Counted from the stretch's first letter, positions 7,184-13,334 are shown. The stretch is DNA of 13,464 nt from CAZJGF01 sp964545665 (GCA_964545665.1 CAZJGF010000042.1:1-13464); one strand, 5' to 3'. A program made the numbers and translations. The notes: generated by a model from the sequence alone, not told the origin.

Positions 7184-8065
7184 CTAACTCCGAGTTAGCT
7201 GATAAGGGTTAACATGCACCATGACCTCCTGCACATGCTCAATGTTGTGCAGGAGTTTGTTTTTTACTTTGGAGGCAACCTGATGACCTTGCTCCACAGT
7301 GAGGTTGCTATCCACAGCTACTTCTATATCAATGGTGAAGGTAGAACCGCGGCGATGCGCCTTGATACTGTCGATTGCTTTAACCCCTTTAACCTCTAGA
7401 ACAGCGGCTCTGATCCTATCCAAGACTGCTGGCTCTGGTCTTTCATCCATCAAGATTCCAACGTTTGAACGGAGGATTGTGAGGGACATCTTAACAATGA
7501 AGGCTGAGACCACAAGTCCGGCTATGGGGTCCAAATATTGAAAAGCCAGCCTTGCTCCAAGTATGCCAGCCAAAGCAGCCACCGAGGAGTAAGCATCTGA
7601 GCGGTGGTCCCAGGCATTGGCAATGAGAGCAGGGCTATTGTTCCTCTTCCCTACCTTGAGCGTATAACGAAACATTCCCTCCTTTGTTACTATGGAGATG
7701 GCAGCCGCTGCCAGAGCAATTGTGGCTGGCGTTTCGAATTGCTTGTGGGCAATGAGCTGGACAGCGGAAATGCCAACGAAGACCCCAGTGGCAAGGACTA
7801 TGAGGGCAACTAGAAAGGCAGCAATAGTCTCCGCATTGCCGTGACCGTAAGGGTGACTCTCATCAGGCGGTTTTTCTCCGATTCGCAGGCCTACGTAGAC
7901 AGTTCCCGTGGCGAGGCAATCGGACAGAGAGTGGATAGCGTCGGCTATCATGGCATAGCTGAAACCAAATATACCAGCAAGCAGTTTAAAGATTGCTAGA
8001 GCTACATTGCTGACAAGTCCTACCAAGGTGCACGTTTTGGAATCGAGAAGATTGATTCTGGGCAT
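7184..8065 (-). CDS. Cation diffusion facilitator (CDF) metal exporter
   Basis: A 293-aa cation diffusion facilitator, exporting divalent metal ions (Zn, Fe, Mn, Co or Cd) by proton exchange at the inner membrane. Six hydrophobic segments occupy about residues 12-205, followed by a cytoplasmic ferredoxin-like domain (about 210-290). The transport site residues are visible: HSLSD in the second helix (His45, Asp49) and WDHRSD in the fifth (Asp153, Asp157), giving an H-D/D-D site. The SHPYGHGNAET loop (70-80) is also conserved. The H-D/D-D composition does not settle the metal. The ATG at 8065 follows an AAGG-containing site. It heads the CDF, CoA-binding and fdhD unit, with the small cysteine protein gene 91 nt upstream on the same strand. 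Confidence 0.9.
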   Translation of the reverse strand: MPRINLLDSKTCTLVGLVSNVALAIFKLLAGIFGFSYAMIADAIHSLSDCLATGTVYVGLRIGEKPPDESHPYGHGNAETIAAFLVALIVLATGVFVGISAVQLIAHKQFETPATIALAAAAISIVTKEGMFRYTLKVGKRNNSPALIANAWDHRSDAYSSVAALAGILGARLAFQYLDPIAGLVVSAFIVKMSLTILRSNVGILMDERPEPAVLDRIRAAVLEVKGVKAIDSIKAHRRGSTFTIDIEVAVDSNLTVEQGHQVASKVKNKLLHNIEHVQEVMVHVNPYQLTRS

Positions 8066-8115
8066 GAACCTTCATCCTATCTCCAACCCTGACAAATCCA
8101 TCCCACATTAGGAGC

Positions 8116-8362
8116 GGGTGGGGCTTATGATGAGGTTTGACTTTCTGGTTTTCGCTTTAGAGTTCTTTTTTGAGTATCTTGTCTTTGAGGGTCTCCCACT
8201 GTTCTTTAGTGAGGACACAGGTATTGCCTTTCTCTCCTATTTCCACTTCTGTATCTGCTATCTTGACTACTGGACAACAGGAGCTTTTGCCGCATAGGCG
8301 CACGATTTTCATGTCTTAACCTCCTTTCATTTGACGACTTAGAACCCCGGTTAGCCCCACCC
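8116..8362. repeat. 10-bp inverted repeat flanking the 51-aa gene
   Basis: GGGTGGGGCT at 8116-8125 and its exact reverse complement AGCCCCACCC at 8353-8362 bracket the small gene. Both arms are flanked outward by GAGC/GCTC, with a 3-nt offset. The spacing of about 227 nt is too large for a simple hairpin. It may be a small mobile-element remnant or two copies of one short motif in opposite orientation. No target-site duplication is visible. Confidence 0.35.
8157..8312 (-). CDS. 51-aa cysteine-containing small protein
   Basis: A short gene in an otherwise empty gap. From the ATG at 8312 it runs 51 codons to a TAA. Support is strong for its size: a near-perfect AAAGGAGG ribosome site at 8327-8320 with 7-nt spacing, a basic amphipathic C terminus (LTKEQWETLKDKILKK) and four cysteines (7, 12, 13, 32), three of them in a C-x4-CC cluster that could bind a metal or an Fe-S cluster. 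A two-part layout is visible: an N-terminal Cys-bearing beta segment with an acidic VEIGEKGN turn, then one helix. I do not recognise an assigned function. It lies between sufB and the CDF metal transporter, all on the - strand, which suggests but does not prove a metal-related job. Confidence 0.7.
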   Translation of the reverse strand: MKIVRLCGKSSCCPVVKIADTEVEIGEKGNTCVLTKEQWETLKDKILKKEL

Positions 8363-8412
8363 ACTGCTCAGAGAAAGTCGTGCTCCTGCAAGCATCAAAG
8401 GCTAGCTCTAGT

Positions 8413-8443
8413 GAATTGCTTCGCCTTTGGCTTACAATGACAC
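8413..8443. repeat. Degenerate interspersed palindromic repeat
   Basis: GAATTGCTTCGCC followed by TTTGGCTTACAATGACAC resembles the dispersed element with a GATTGCTTCG..GCAATGAC pattern that recurs in intergenic regions of many environmental genomes. Nested complementary pairs ATTG/CAAT and GCC/GGC give a mirror-like hairpin. It sits just after the sufB stop on the - strand and could end or stabilise that transcript. The family assignment is from memory of the pattern, not a search. Confidence 0.45.
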
Positions 8444-8452
8444 GATGGGTTA

Positions 8453-9400
8453 TCATCTCAATATACCTTTTACGATAACATCAATTGCCTTTTCCTCACT
8501 CAGCCCTCTCGCCATCAATGTTTGCAGCTGCTTATTGTCTATGCTACCTATAGCAGCCTCATGGGTAACCTTTGCCTGTCTGTCACTCACATATACCAGC
8601 GGTATCGCTCTTGCTATTACTCCCTCTCCATTCACAATTTCGAGGCAGTCAACATGACCTCTGGTAAAAGGGGCATTGCCATATGTCTCACCTCTGACCA
8701 TCGCTTTGGCATTATCATTCAATACCAGACGGCTCTTGGCCAGCCCCCTGGCTTCTTTGCCATCAAGATGGATTTTCTCTACGACATCTATCTCGTCTTC
8801 CTTTTTGCCAAAGGCCTTCACTAGAAGCTCGCTCACGCTCTTCTCATCGCCAAAAAGCTCAAAATCGTAGTCCAGCATGCCCACGCAGCCTTCTATTAGG
8901 GTAAAGGCGCTCTGCCACACACCTTTCTTGCCCACTCTGATTCTCGCCTTTGGAATTACCTTAACCCCACCAAGCTCCCCATGATAGTGAGTTTCTTGGT
9001 AGCGGAATTTAGCGTTATCTCCTATCTTTATATCAGCATCCATTTTATGGACTACATCAACAGCGTTAGGAAAAATACAATGGGCAACCACGGTTACCTC
9101 GCTGTCGGCTTGTGCTTCCACTCTCAATATGATCTCCTGTAGTCCTTCCTTAGGCAAGACGCCAAAACACAAGTGGACTGGGTATTTAATTTTCGCCCCT
9201 TCCTCCACTAAAAAATGGATATTAACGCCGGTTCCTGTTTCTTGTATCTCTATTCTTATCCCTTCGACCTCATTAGCACTGACGACCTCATTTCCATGGA
9301 TAACAAGATTGCCCACTTCCTTATTTCTCAGGGCACGCAGGTTTCCACCCGCCTTGCCATAGGCTTTGAGCATTGCCTCATGTTCTCTGACAACAATCAT
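8453..9400 (-). CDS. sufB: SufB/SufD-like Fe-S assembly scaffold (SmsB type)
   Basis: A 315-aa SufB/SufD-family protein, about two thirds the length of E. coli SufB and matching the compact SmsB type found with a single SufC in anaerobes and archaea. It would form the scaffold on which Fe-S clusters are built. The family core beta-helix and C-terminal region are clear: ARGLAKSRLVLNDNAKA, RGHVDCLEI and VTHEAAIGSIDNKQLQTLMARGLSEE. Cys252 aligns with the essential SufB Cys405, and Glu281 of HEAA with Glu434, so key cluster-site residues appear kept. It lacks the long N-terminal CxxC-containing domain of typical SufB. The ATG at 9400 is 3 nt after the SufC stop, with GGGAG upstream. The absence of sufS, sufU or a second scaffold nearby fits a minimal two-gene system. 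Confidence 0.85.
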   Translation of the reverse strand: MIVVREHEAMLKAYGKAGGNLRALRNKEVGNLVIHGNEVVSANEVEGIRIEIQETGTGVNIHFLVEEGAKIKYPVHLCFGVLPKEGLQEIILRVEAQADSEVTVVAHCIFPNAVDVVHKMDADIKIGDNAKFRYQETHYHGELGGVKVIPKARIRVGKKGVWQSAFTLIEGCVGMLDYDFELFGDEKSVSELLVKAFGKKEDEIDVVEKIHLDGKEARGLAKSRLVLNDNAKAMVRGETYGNAPFTRGHVDCLEIVNGEGVIARAIPLVYVSDRQAKVTHEAAIGSIDNKQLQTLMARGLSEEKAIDVIVKGILR

Positions 9401-9403
9401 TTC

Positions 9404-10120
9404 TTAAGCTCCCTGGTAGCTCGGCTCGCCAACGTGGTTACATGCCGAGCAATTATTCTTAAACCACTGGCACATTTCCCGTGGTGGTCCAGAGTTGATT
9501 ATTTTCCCGGCGCACATTATCGACAGCTCCTCCGCTACCGTTACCGCCTCCTCACTATGTGTGATCAGCAGCACTGCCGAACCCTGTCTGCTCATTTCTG
9601 TTATCCCATTCATTATATGGGGCAGTGAAATCACATCTATCCCAGAATCAGGCTCATCCAAAATAGCCACCTTCGGCTTCATAGCCATGACAGAAGCAAG
9701 TTCCACCCTCTTTCTCTCACCGCCACTCAGACTTGCATCAACAGCCCGATTGAGATATTCCGCCGGGGGTAGCCCCACCACCCATAGGTAATTATCAATC
9801 TCAGTTGAGTCCAGATTCCTGCTCACACTCAAATACTCCCACACGTTAAGCCCTTCAAACCTTGCTGGCTCTTGCCAGGCCAGGGTGATTCCCATCCTCG
9901 CTCTATCTGTAATTGTATACCGGGTGATATCCTGGCCTTCAAATATTATGCTCCCCTCATCAGGGTAGCTTATCCCCATTATTAAGTCGGCCAAGGTGCT
10001 TTTCCCGGTTCCATTTACCCCCAACAAGCCATGTATCTTTCCCTCCTTCACCTTGAAATCTAAACCATCAATTACAGGCTTGCCGTTAAGAGTTAGTTCG
10101 AGGCTTCTTATTTCTAGCAT
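9404..10120 (-). CDS. sufC: Fe-S assembly ATPase SufC (SmsC type)
   Basis: A 238-aa ABC-type ATPase without membrane segments, partner of the SufB-like protein in cluster assembly. Motifs in order from the ATG: Walker A GVNGTGKST (about 34-42), Q-loop TLAWQEPARF (Gln83), signature LSGGERKRVE (131-140), Walker B KVAILDEPDSGID (Asp155, Glu156) and the switch His188. The LTLNGKPVIDGLDF opening and DSGIDV-segment are typical of SufC. The C-terminal tail MCQWFKNNCSACNHVGEP has cysteines at 217, 224 and 227, more than ordinary SufC. I chose the ATG at 10120 because MLEIRSLEL is the usual SufC start; an in-frame GTG at 10135 overlaps the FmdB stop (TAGTG) and is possible. Coupled expression with FmdB and SufB is likely. 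Confidence 0.9.
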   Translation of the reverse strand: MLEIRSLELTLNGKPVIDGLDFKVKEGKIHGLLGVNGTGKSTLADLIMGISYPDEGSIIFEGQDITRYTITDRARMGITLAWQEPARFEGLNVWEYLSVSRNLDSTEIDNYLWVVGLPPAEYLNRAVDASLSGGERKRVELASVMAMKPKVAILDEPDSGIDVISLPHIMNGITEMSRQGSAVLLITHSEEAVTVAEELSIMCAGKIINSGPPREMCQWFKNNCSACNHVGEPSYQGA

Positions 10121-10134
10121 TTGCTTTGTCGCCA

Positions 10135-10368
10135 CTACCTATTGCAAGCTGCACAATTCAGGGCAGAGCATGTGCTGCAAGGAGAGCTTCCGCCAATTGG
10201 TGGCGATACCTCCTCAGTGCCTTTGGAGGCTGAAGCGAAAGAGGAGACCATTCGATTGGCCTCGTTATGACAGCGGGGGCAAGAGGCAGTTTTATTTGAC
10301 TGGTCTAATGGACGAAGTAACTCAAACTTGAGATTACACTGAGGGCAAAAATACTCATAGATAGGCAT
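10135..10368 (-). CDS. FmdB-family zinc ribbon protein
   Basis: A 77-aa FmdB-type regulator or assembly protein. The N-terminal MPIYEYFCPQC ribbon with C8-C11 and C30-C33 is the family zinc site. The C-terminal tail, after an acidic/Ser-rich linker, holds two more pairs, CSTC (64, 67) and CAAC (72, 75). Family members were first named from formamidase/amidase operons, but their molecular role is poorly known. The ATG at 10368 has a strong AGGAGG site 6 nt upstream, marking this as a well-translated start. It sits between the Nfu scaffold and SufC in the Fe-S cluster. The extra cysteines would fit a metal-handling role, but that is inference. Confidence 0.9.
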   Translation of the reverse strand: MPIYEYFCPQCNLKFELLRPLDQSNKTASCPRCHNEANRMVSSFASASKGTEEVSPPIGGSSPCSTCSALNCAACNR

Positions 10369-10370
10369 TC

Positions 10371-10550
10371 TTACCTCCTAATCAGCCAGAATAAGAGCAT
10401 TTTGCCTCTTTGGGCACTGAAAGACCCTGGCCTTGCCACTGAACTACCTCACCCCCATGTTATAGACATAAGTAAAGTTATCAGAAGCCAAGATAGAAGC
10501 CATCTTGCTGTTCTGGTGGCCTGTGCGGCAGCATTGGCACGGTCATCTTT
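10371..10550 (-). other. Leader between nfu and fmdB with hairpin and weak promoter
   Basis: This 180-nt gap inside the Fe-S cluster has a 6-bp stem CAAGAT/ATCTTG around a 7-nt loop at 10507-10489 with no T-run after it, and a candidate -10 TATAAC at 10464-10459 preceded by only a poor -35 (TTCTGA, 16 bp). The hairpin could tune nfu transcript end or stability, and the weak promoter could give fmdB-sufCB extra expression. A tRNA-like D-arm string was seen and rejected. Confidence 0.3.
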
Positions 10551-10769
10551 TCAGACGGCGACCACCTCCTTAACTTCAGGCACCTGCTGCTTAAGCACCT
10601 GTTCGATTCCAAACTTCAAGGTCATAGTCGCCATAGGACAATTTCCACAGGCGCCAGTTAACTTTAGCGTAACCACACCATCATTCACATCTAACAGTTC
10701 CACATCCCCCCCATCAGCTAGCAAAGACGGTCTTATCTCATTAAGTGCTGCTTCTACTTTCTCTCGCAT
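10551..10769 (-). CDS. NifU C-terminal-domain (Nfu) Fe-S scaffold
   Basis: A 72-aa single-domain Nfu protein that carries Fe-S clusters to target proteins. It shows the family layout: LNEIRPSLLADGGDVELLDV opening, then beta strands and the cluster motif GACGNCPMATMTLK with Cys41 and Cys44. Two such proteins would share one [4Fe-4S] across a dimer. Length is that of the bare domain, without the N-terminal NifU or A-type extension. The ATG at 10769 has AGGAGAGG upstream, and it begins 13 nt after the Rrf2 regulator, so the two are probably one transcript driven by the promoter upstream of that regulator. Its presence with SufC and SufB supports an Fe-S biogenesis operon. Confidence 0.9.
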   Translation of the reverse strand: MREKVEAALNEIRPSLLADGGDVELLDVNDGVVTLKLTGACGNCPMATMTLKFGIEQVLKQQVPEVKEVVAV

Positions 10770-10782
10770 GTTCCTCTCCTAT

Positions 10783-11232
10783 TCATTTATTGCTACGGTT
10801 ATTCAACCCCTTCACGGTCCACTTCTGTCTTTGTCGTTCAAGCAAACCCTGTAGAGTTGTGGATTCCAATATATTGTTTATGGCTGTTTTCATCTCTACC
10901 CAGACATCATAAACTGCACATATAGGTACTTGCGGATATGCTTCGGGAGCATCAACACACTCTACGGGAGCCATGGACCCTTCTGTAGCTCGGATAATCT
11001 CGCTGAGCTTTATCTGGGAAGGCGGTCTAGTCAGAGCAAACCCGCCTCGTGTTCCACGAGCACTCCTGACTATTCCTGCCACCTTGAGCAAAATGAGTAA
11101 ATGCTCCAAATATCGGTCAGAAACGTTTTGCCTTCTGGCAATATCCTTTACCAAGATAGGCCCCTGCCCATAATGAAGAGCCAAATCAAGCATAGCCATT
11201 ATTCCGTAACGTCCTTTGGTCGAGATTCTCAC
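10783..11232 (-). CDS. Rrf2-family (IscR-like) transcriptional regulator
   Basis: A 149-aa Rrf2-family repressor with an N-terminal winged helix: MRISTKGRYGIMAMLDLA, then the recognition region RRQNVSDRYLEHLLILLK and the wing RGTRGGFALTRPPSQI. IscR and relatives bind an Fe-S cluster through three cysteines near residues 92-105. Here only Cys92 and Cys105 remain in ECVDAPEAYPQVPICAVYDVW-like context; the middle cysteine is replaced by tyrosine or proline. It may use a different ligand or respond to another signal such as sulfide or cysteine status. The GTG at 11232 has AGGGAAGG 6 nt upstream and gives the canonical first residues. It leads the Fe-S operon, and a palindrome lies over its promoter, consistent with autoregulation. 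Confidence 0.9.
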   Translation of the reverse strand: MRISTKGRYGIMAMLDLALHYGQGPILVKDIARRQNVSDRYLEHLLILLKVAGIVRSARGTRGGFALTRPPSQIKLSEIIRATEGSMAPVECVDAPEAYPQVPICAVYDVWVEMKTAINNILESTTLQGLLERQRQKWTVKGLNNRSNK

Positions 11233-11265
11233 GATTGCCTTCCCTTTATTATCAAGCTCATCATA

Positions 11266-11273
11266 ATGTACAT
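11266..11273. promoter_or_regulatory. Candidate operator palindrome at the Rrf2 promoter
   Basis: ATGTACAT is a perfect 8-bp palindrome overlapping the end of the -10 box and the expected start site, lying within a wider TAAT..ATTA arrangement (11264-11277). A repressor bound here would block initiation. The product of the next gene, an Rrf2 regulator, is the obvious candidate ligand. Its specificity is not established. Confidence 0.4.
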
Positions 11274-11300
11274 ATTACACCAGACGCAGGGACTTGTCAA
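11272..11300 (-). promoter_or_regulatory. Sigma70-type promoter of the Rrf2/Fe-S operon
   Basis: On the - strand a perfect -35 TTGACA (11300-11295), a 17-bp spacer and a -10 TAATAT (11277-11272) point at the Rrf2 gene. The leader to the GTG would be about 35 nt. This is the best promoter match in the window. Confidence 0.7.
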
Positions 11301-11313
11301 GCGAGTTCTGGAC

Positions 11314-11529
11314 TCAATTGCTGATCTGCATTAGCACTAAGTTGCGGCGCTGTCCTCTACAAACAGCACAGCTCATGACACAGGATGTGCTGCAACTCGG
11401 ACTTCCATCATTCACGATAGAACGCTCTAGAAGTAACGGCTCCACATCGCTCATGAAAAGCCTCATCACTGCAATCACATCGGCCACCAAATCAATCAAC
11501 GATATGGAATATACCAAGGAGGCTGCCAA
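11314..11529 (-). CDS. Possible 71-aa cysteine-cluster ORF
   Basis: The 305-nt gap between the thioredoxin-CcdA gene and the Rrf2 gene holds an open - strand frame from a TTG at 11529 (or an ATG at 11466) to the TGA at 11314. Its predicted product has an amphipathic/hydrophobic N-terminal half (SLIDLVADVIAVMRLF) and a four-cysteine cluster near the C terminus (46, 50, 54, 57: C-x3-C-x3-C-x2-C). It has no good ribosome site and no family I recognise, and a weaker + strand frame overlaps it. It may be a small downstream gene of the thioredoxin-CcdA unit, a remnant or chance. Apart from this frame and the Rrf2 promoter, the gap shows nothing else I can support. Confidence 0.25.
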   Translation of the reverse strand: MAASLVYSISLIDLVADVIAVMRLFMSDVEPLLLERSIVNDGSPSCSTSCVMSCAVCRGQRRNLVLMQISN

Positions 11530-11537
11530 ATGAGCAT

Positions 11538-12737
11538 TTAAGGTAACAAATTGGGAGCAAAAAGAAGCATTATGCCTAAGACAAGCAATATCGCTCCGCC
11601 CAATGGTCTGCAATACTTGGCATATCTATTGCCCAAGCTTGAATTCATAGCAAAGGCAGCTGAGCCGAAAATGATGAGATCGTCAAGCATGAAAAAGAAA
11701 TCGTATACCAGAATATAGCCGTAATACTGAATGGTGGAAAGATTGCTCAGCGATAGGACATGGGTAAAAATCGCCGGAAGTGCTGATGAACAGACGAATT
11801 CTATGGAATTCACCACAAAGGCGAGCGCTATGATGCCTGCTATCGTGGCTAAGTTTAGAGGAGAGGAAACAATCCTCTCTATCCTAGTCATAGTTCTCTG
11901 TCTGGATTCTGCACCTACTACTTCGCAGACAATAGCCCCCCGCGTTTTTATGAACTCTCTTATATTCAATACCCCTGCGCCCAGCGCCACCAACCCGATC
12001 ACTATTGTCACCGACCTTGAATAACCGATTAAGAGGAACGCATTAAGCCAGGCTGTCATAAACAGGAAATACAAAACCCCCGAGGCAAAAACAAAAGAGC
12101 CAACAAGCAGCCACGCCCTTCTCCTGTCATTCAGAACCATTATCAAAGATATCAAGTAAGCAAGCACCCACATAGCACAAGGATTGAAACCGTCAACAAG
12201 CCCCAGAATCACAGCTAGACTGGGGAGGGAATAGTCAGAAACCTTTACTTTCCCTACGAGGGGTAAATCTACTTCATCCTTGGGTTTCCCGCTTTCCACT
12301 TCCGGACAATCTCCTGCCAGACACAGTTGCAGCGCTTGTTCAATCTTTTTGCCTGTTGTTTCTTCCGATTCCCAACCAATAAAAACTCGCCCTCCGACTA
12401 TTGTTAGAGGAAAGTCCAGTTGCTCTTCTTTTATCCCTGTGCCAGCAAGCATGTCCACCAACTGAGCGTATTCTCCGGGGTCAGCCCCATCATGATAAAC
12501 AAAATAAATCGAGGGGTAGGTCTCAGCTAACTTTTCGTTAAATGGCTCCTGGTCCCTGCAGTGTGAACAGCCTGAATGGTAAAAGAAGTGAACCTCAACG
12601 ACTCCGCCGCCAGGGGATTCTGCTGGTTGTGTAGCTTCTTGGCCTGTAAACAGGAGTACTACGCCCAGTAGTACCAAGCATATCACCAGATATCTCTTGA
12701 AGGGCTCTTGGTAAATCTTTTTGAAAAAATCAGTCAA
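11538..12737 (-). CDS. Thioredoxin-fold / CcdA-DsbD-like membrane fusion protein
   Basis: A 399-aa envelope protein joining a thioredoxin-like domain to a CcdA/DsbD-type membrane core, for thiol-disulfide exchange across the membrane. A single anchor helix (about 15-31) precedes an outside domain (about 46-150) with the CSHC redox centre (Cys57, Cys60) and the expected cis-Pro (FPLTIV, Pro110). A second pair, Cys139 and Cys144, follows in LCLAGDCPE. About six membrane segments then carry one cysteine in the first (GFNPCAMW, Cys187) and one in the fourth (EFVCSSALP, Cys316), as in CcdA. The start is a TTG at 12737, the only usable start codon in this frame, with AAGG rather far upstream, so initiation is uncertain. 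It is divergent from the ArsR gene and shares its regulatory region. Confidence 0.8.
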   Translation of the reverse strand: MTDFFKKIYQEPFKRYLVICLVLLGVVLLFTGQEATQPAESPGGGVVEVHFFYHSGCSHCRDQEPFNEKLAETYPSIYFVYHDGADPGEYAQLVDMLAGTGIKEEQLDFPLTIVGGRVFIGWESEETTGKKIEQALQLCLAGDCPEVESGKPKDEVDLPLVGKVKVSDYSLPSLAVILGLVDGFNPCAMWVLAYLISLIMVLNDRRRAWLLVGSFVFASGVLYFLFMTAWLNAFLLIGYSRSVTIVIGLVALGAGVLNIREFIKTRGAIVCEVVGAESRQRTMTRIERIVSSPLNLATIAGIIALAFVVNSIEFVCSSALPAIFTHVLSLSNLSTIQYYGYILVYDFFFMLDDLIIFGSAAFAMNSSLGNRYAKYCRPLGGAILLVLGIMLLFAPNLLP

Positions 12738-12904
12738 CTTATGCTTATGTAATTCCTTATGTTTATTAGGCCGATAAGTACTGCTGCGTGGTCAAAGGCT
12801 AAAGCCTAACCTAACGCTCGGCTGATTACAATTTCTTGCTTCTGGGAAAGCTCCCTGTCAACGCAGAGCATCATCAAAGCCACCAGGTCAAATTCATGTG
12901 AACA

Positions 12905-12910
12905 AGTATA
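12905..12910 (-). promoter_or_regulatory. Candidate -10 for the thioredoxin-CcdA gene
   Basis: On the - strand TATACT lies 17 bp after a poor -35 (ATGAAG), back to back with the ArsR promoter. The leader would be about 165 nt. A nearer perfect TTGACA at 12861-12856 has no -10 at proper spacing. Which is used cannot be read from sequence. Confidence 0.3.
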
Positions 12911-12915
12911 AATTG

Positions 12916-12944
12916 TTGACAAAAACACTTCATTGACTTACTAT
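12916..12944 (+). promoter_or_regulatory. Promoter of the ArsR gene
   Basis: A perfect -35 TTGACA (12916-12921), a 17-bp spacer and a -10 TACTAT (12939-12944) precede the regulator. The in-frame TTG at 12933 lies inside this promoter, so it cannot be the true start; this supports the ATG at 12984. Confidence 0.65.
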
Positions 12945-12963
12945 ATGCAGAAATTCGCATATA
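12942..12963. promoter_or_regulatory. ArsR-type operator dyad
   Basis: TATATGC (12942-12948) and GCATATA (12957-12963) form perfect 7-bp arms around an 8-nt centre, covering the -10 and the expected start of transcription. The ATATG..CATAT arrangement fits ArsR/SmtB-family operators. The half-site ATATGCAG recurs at 12982-12989. Occupancy by the repressor would shut off its own gene and perhaps the divergent one. Confidence 0.6.
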
Positions 12964-12983
12964 CAAATATAGGATACCACAAT

Positions 12984-13334
12984 ATGCAGGAGATGGTCAA
13001 AACCTTTAAAGCATTAGGTGACGAGGTTAGAATCAGGATTTTGAAGGTTCTATTACAAAAGGAATGTTGCGTCTGTGAGATTATGCAGGCTCTAGACATC
13101 TCGCAGTCCCGCGCTTCGCGCAACTTAGGCATCCTTGAGGATGCTGGCTTTGTTAAGTCCAGCAGAGATGGGCTATGGATAGTCTACTCTATCAATGAGC
13201 AAACGATGAATAGATATGCTGCTTCTCTGACTGAGATGCTCCGCAGGTCTCTTGTTGATGAGGAGATCATATTGCTGGATAGAGAAAGGCTAAGTCACGC
13301 TGTGCGCTGTAGGCCGAGGTTGTTGGGCAAATAA
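12984..13334 (+). CDS. arsR: ArsR-family metalloid-responsive repressor
   Basis: A 116-aa winged-helix repressor of the ArsR/SmtB family. KTFKALGDEVRIRILKVLLQ is the usual opening, SQSRASRNLGILEDAGFV the recognition region, and RDGLWIVYSI the wing. The third-helix sensor motif reads KECCVCEI, with Cys29 and Cys31 matching the CVC of arsenite/antimonite-sensing ArsR proteins; Cys28 and Cys109 are possible third ligands. Binding As(III) or Sb(III) would release it from DNA. I chose the ATG at 12984; upstream in-frame TTG (12933) and ATG (12945) lie within the promoter or start region. An operator dyad overlaps its promoter, indicating autorepression. The neighbours are a divergent thioredoxin-CcdA protein and a downstream permease start. 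The metalloid call is from the motif only. Confidence 0.88.
   Translation: MQEMVKTFKALGDEVRIRILKVLLQKECCVCEIMQALDISQSRASRNLGILEDAGFVKSSRDGLWIVYSINEQTMNRYAASLTEMLRRSLVDEEIILLDRERLSHAVRCRPRLLGK

Noticed and set aside
8522..8824. + strand open frame of 100 codons opposite sufB.
   Set aside because: It is a shadow of the conserved SufB C-terminal region on the - strand.
10400..10460. tRNA-like D-arm (TAGTTCAGTGG) on the - strand ahead of fmdB, the same 11 bases as at about 2208.
   Set aside because: The anticodon stem does not pair, the T-arm is missing and the acceptor arms do not match. At most a remnant; I cannot support an RNA gene.
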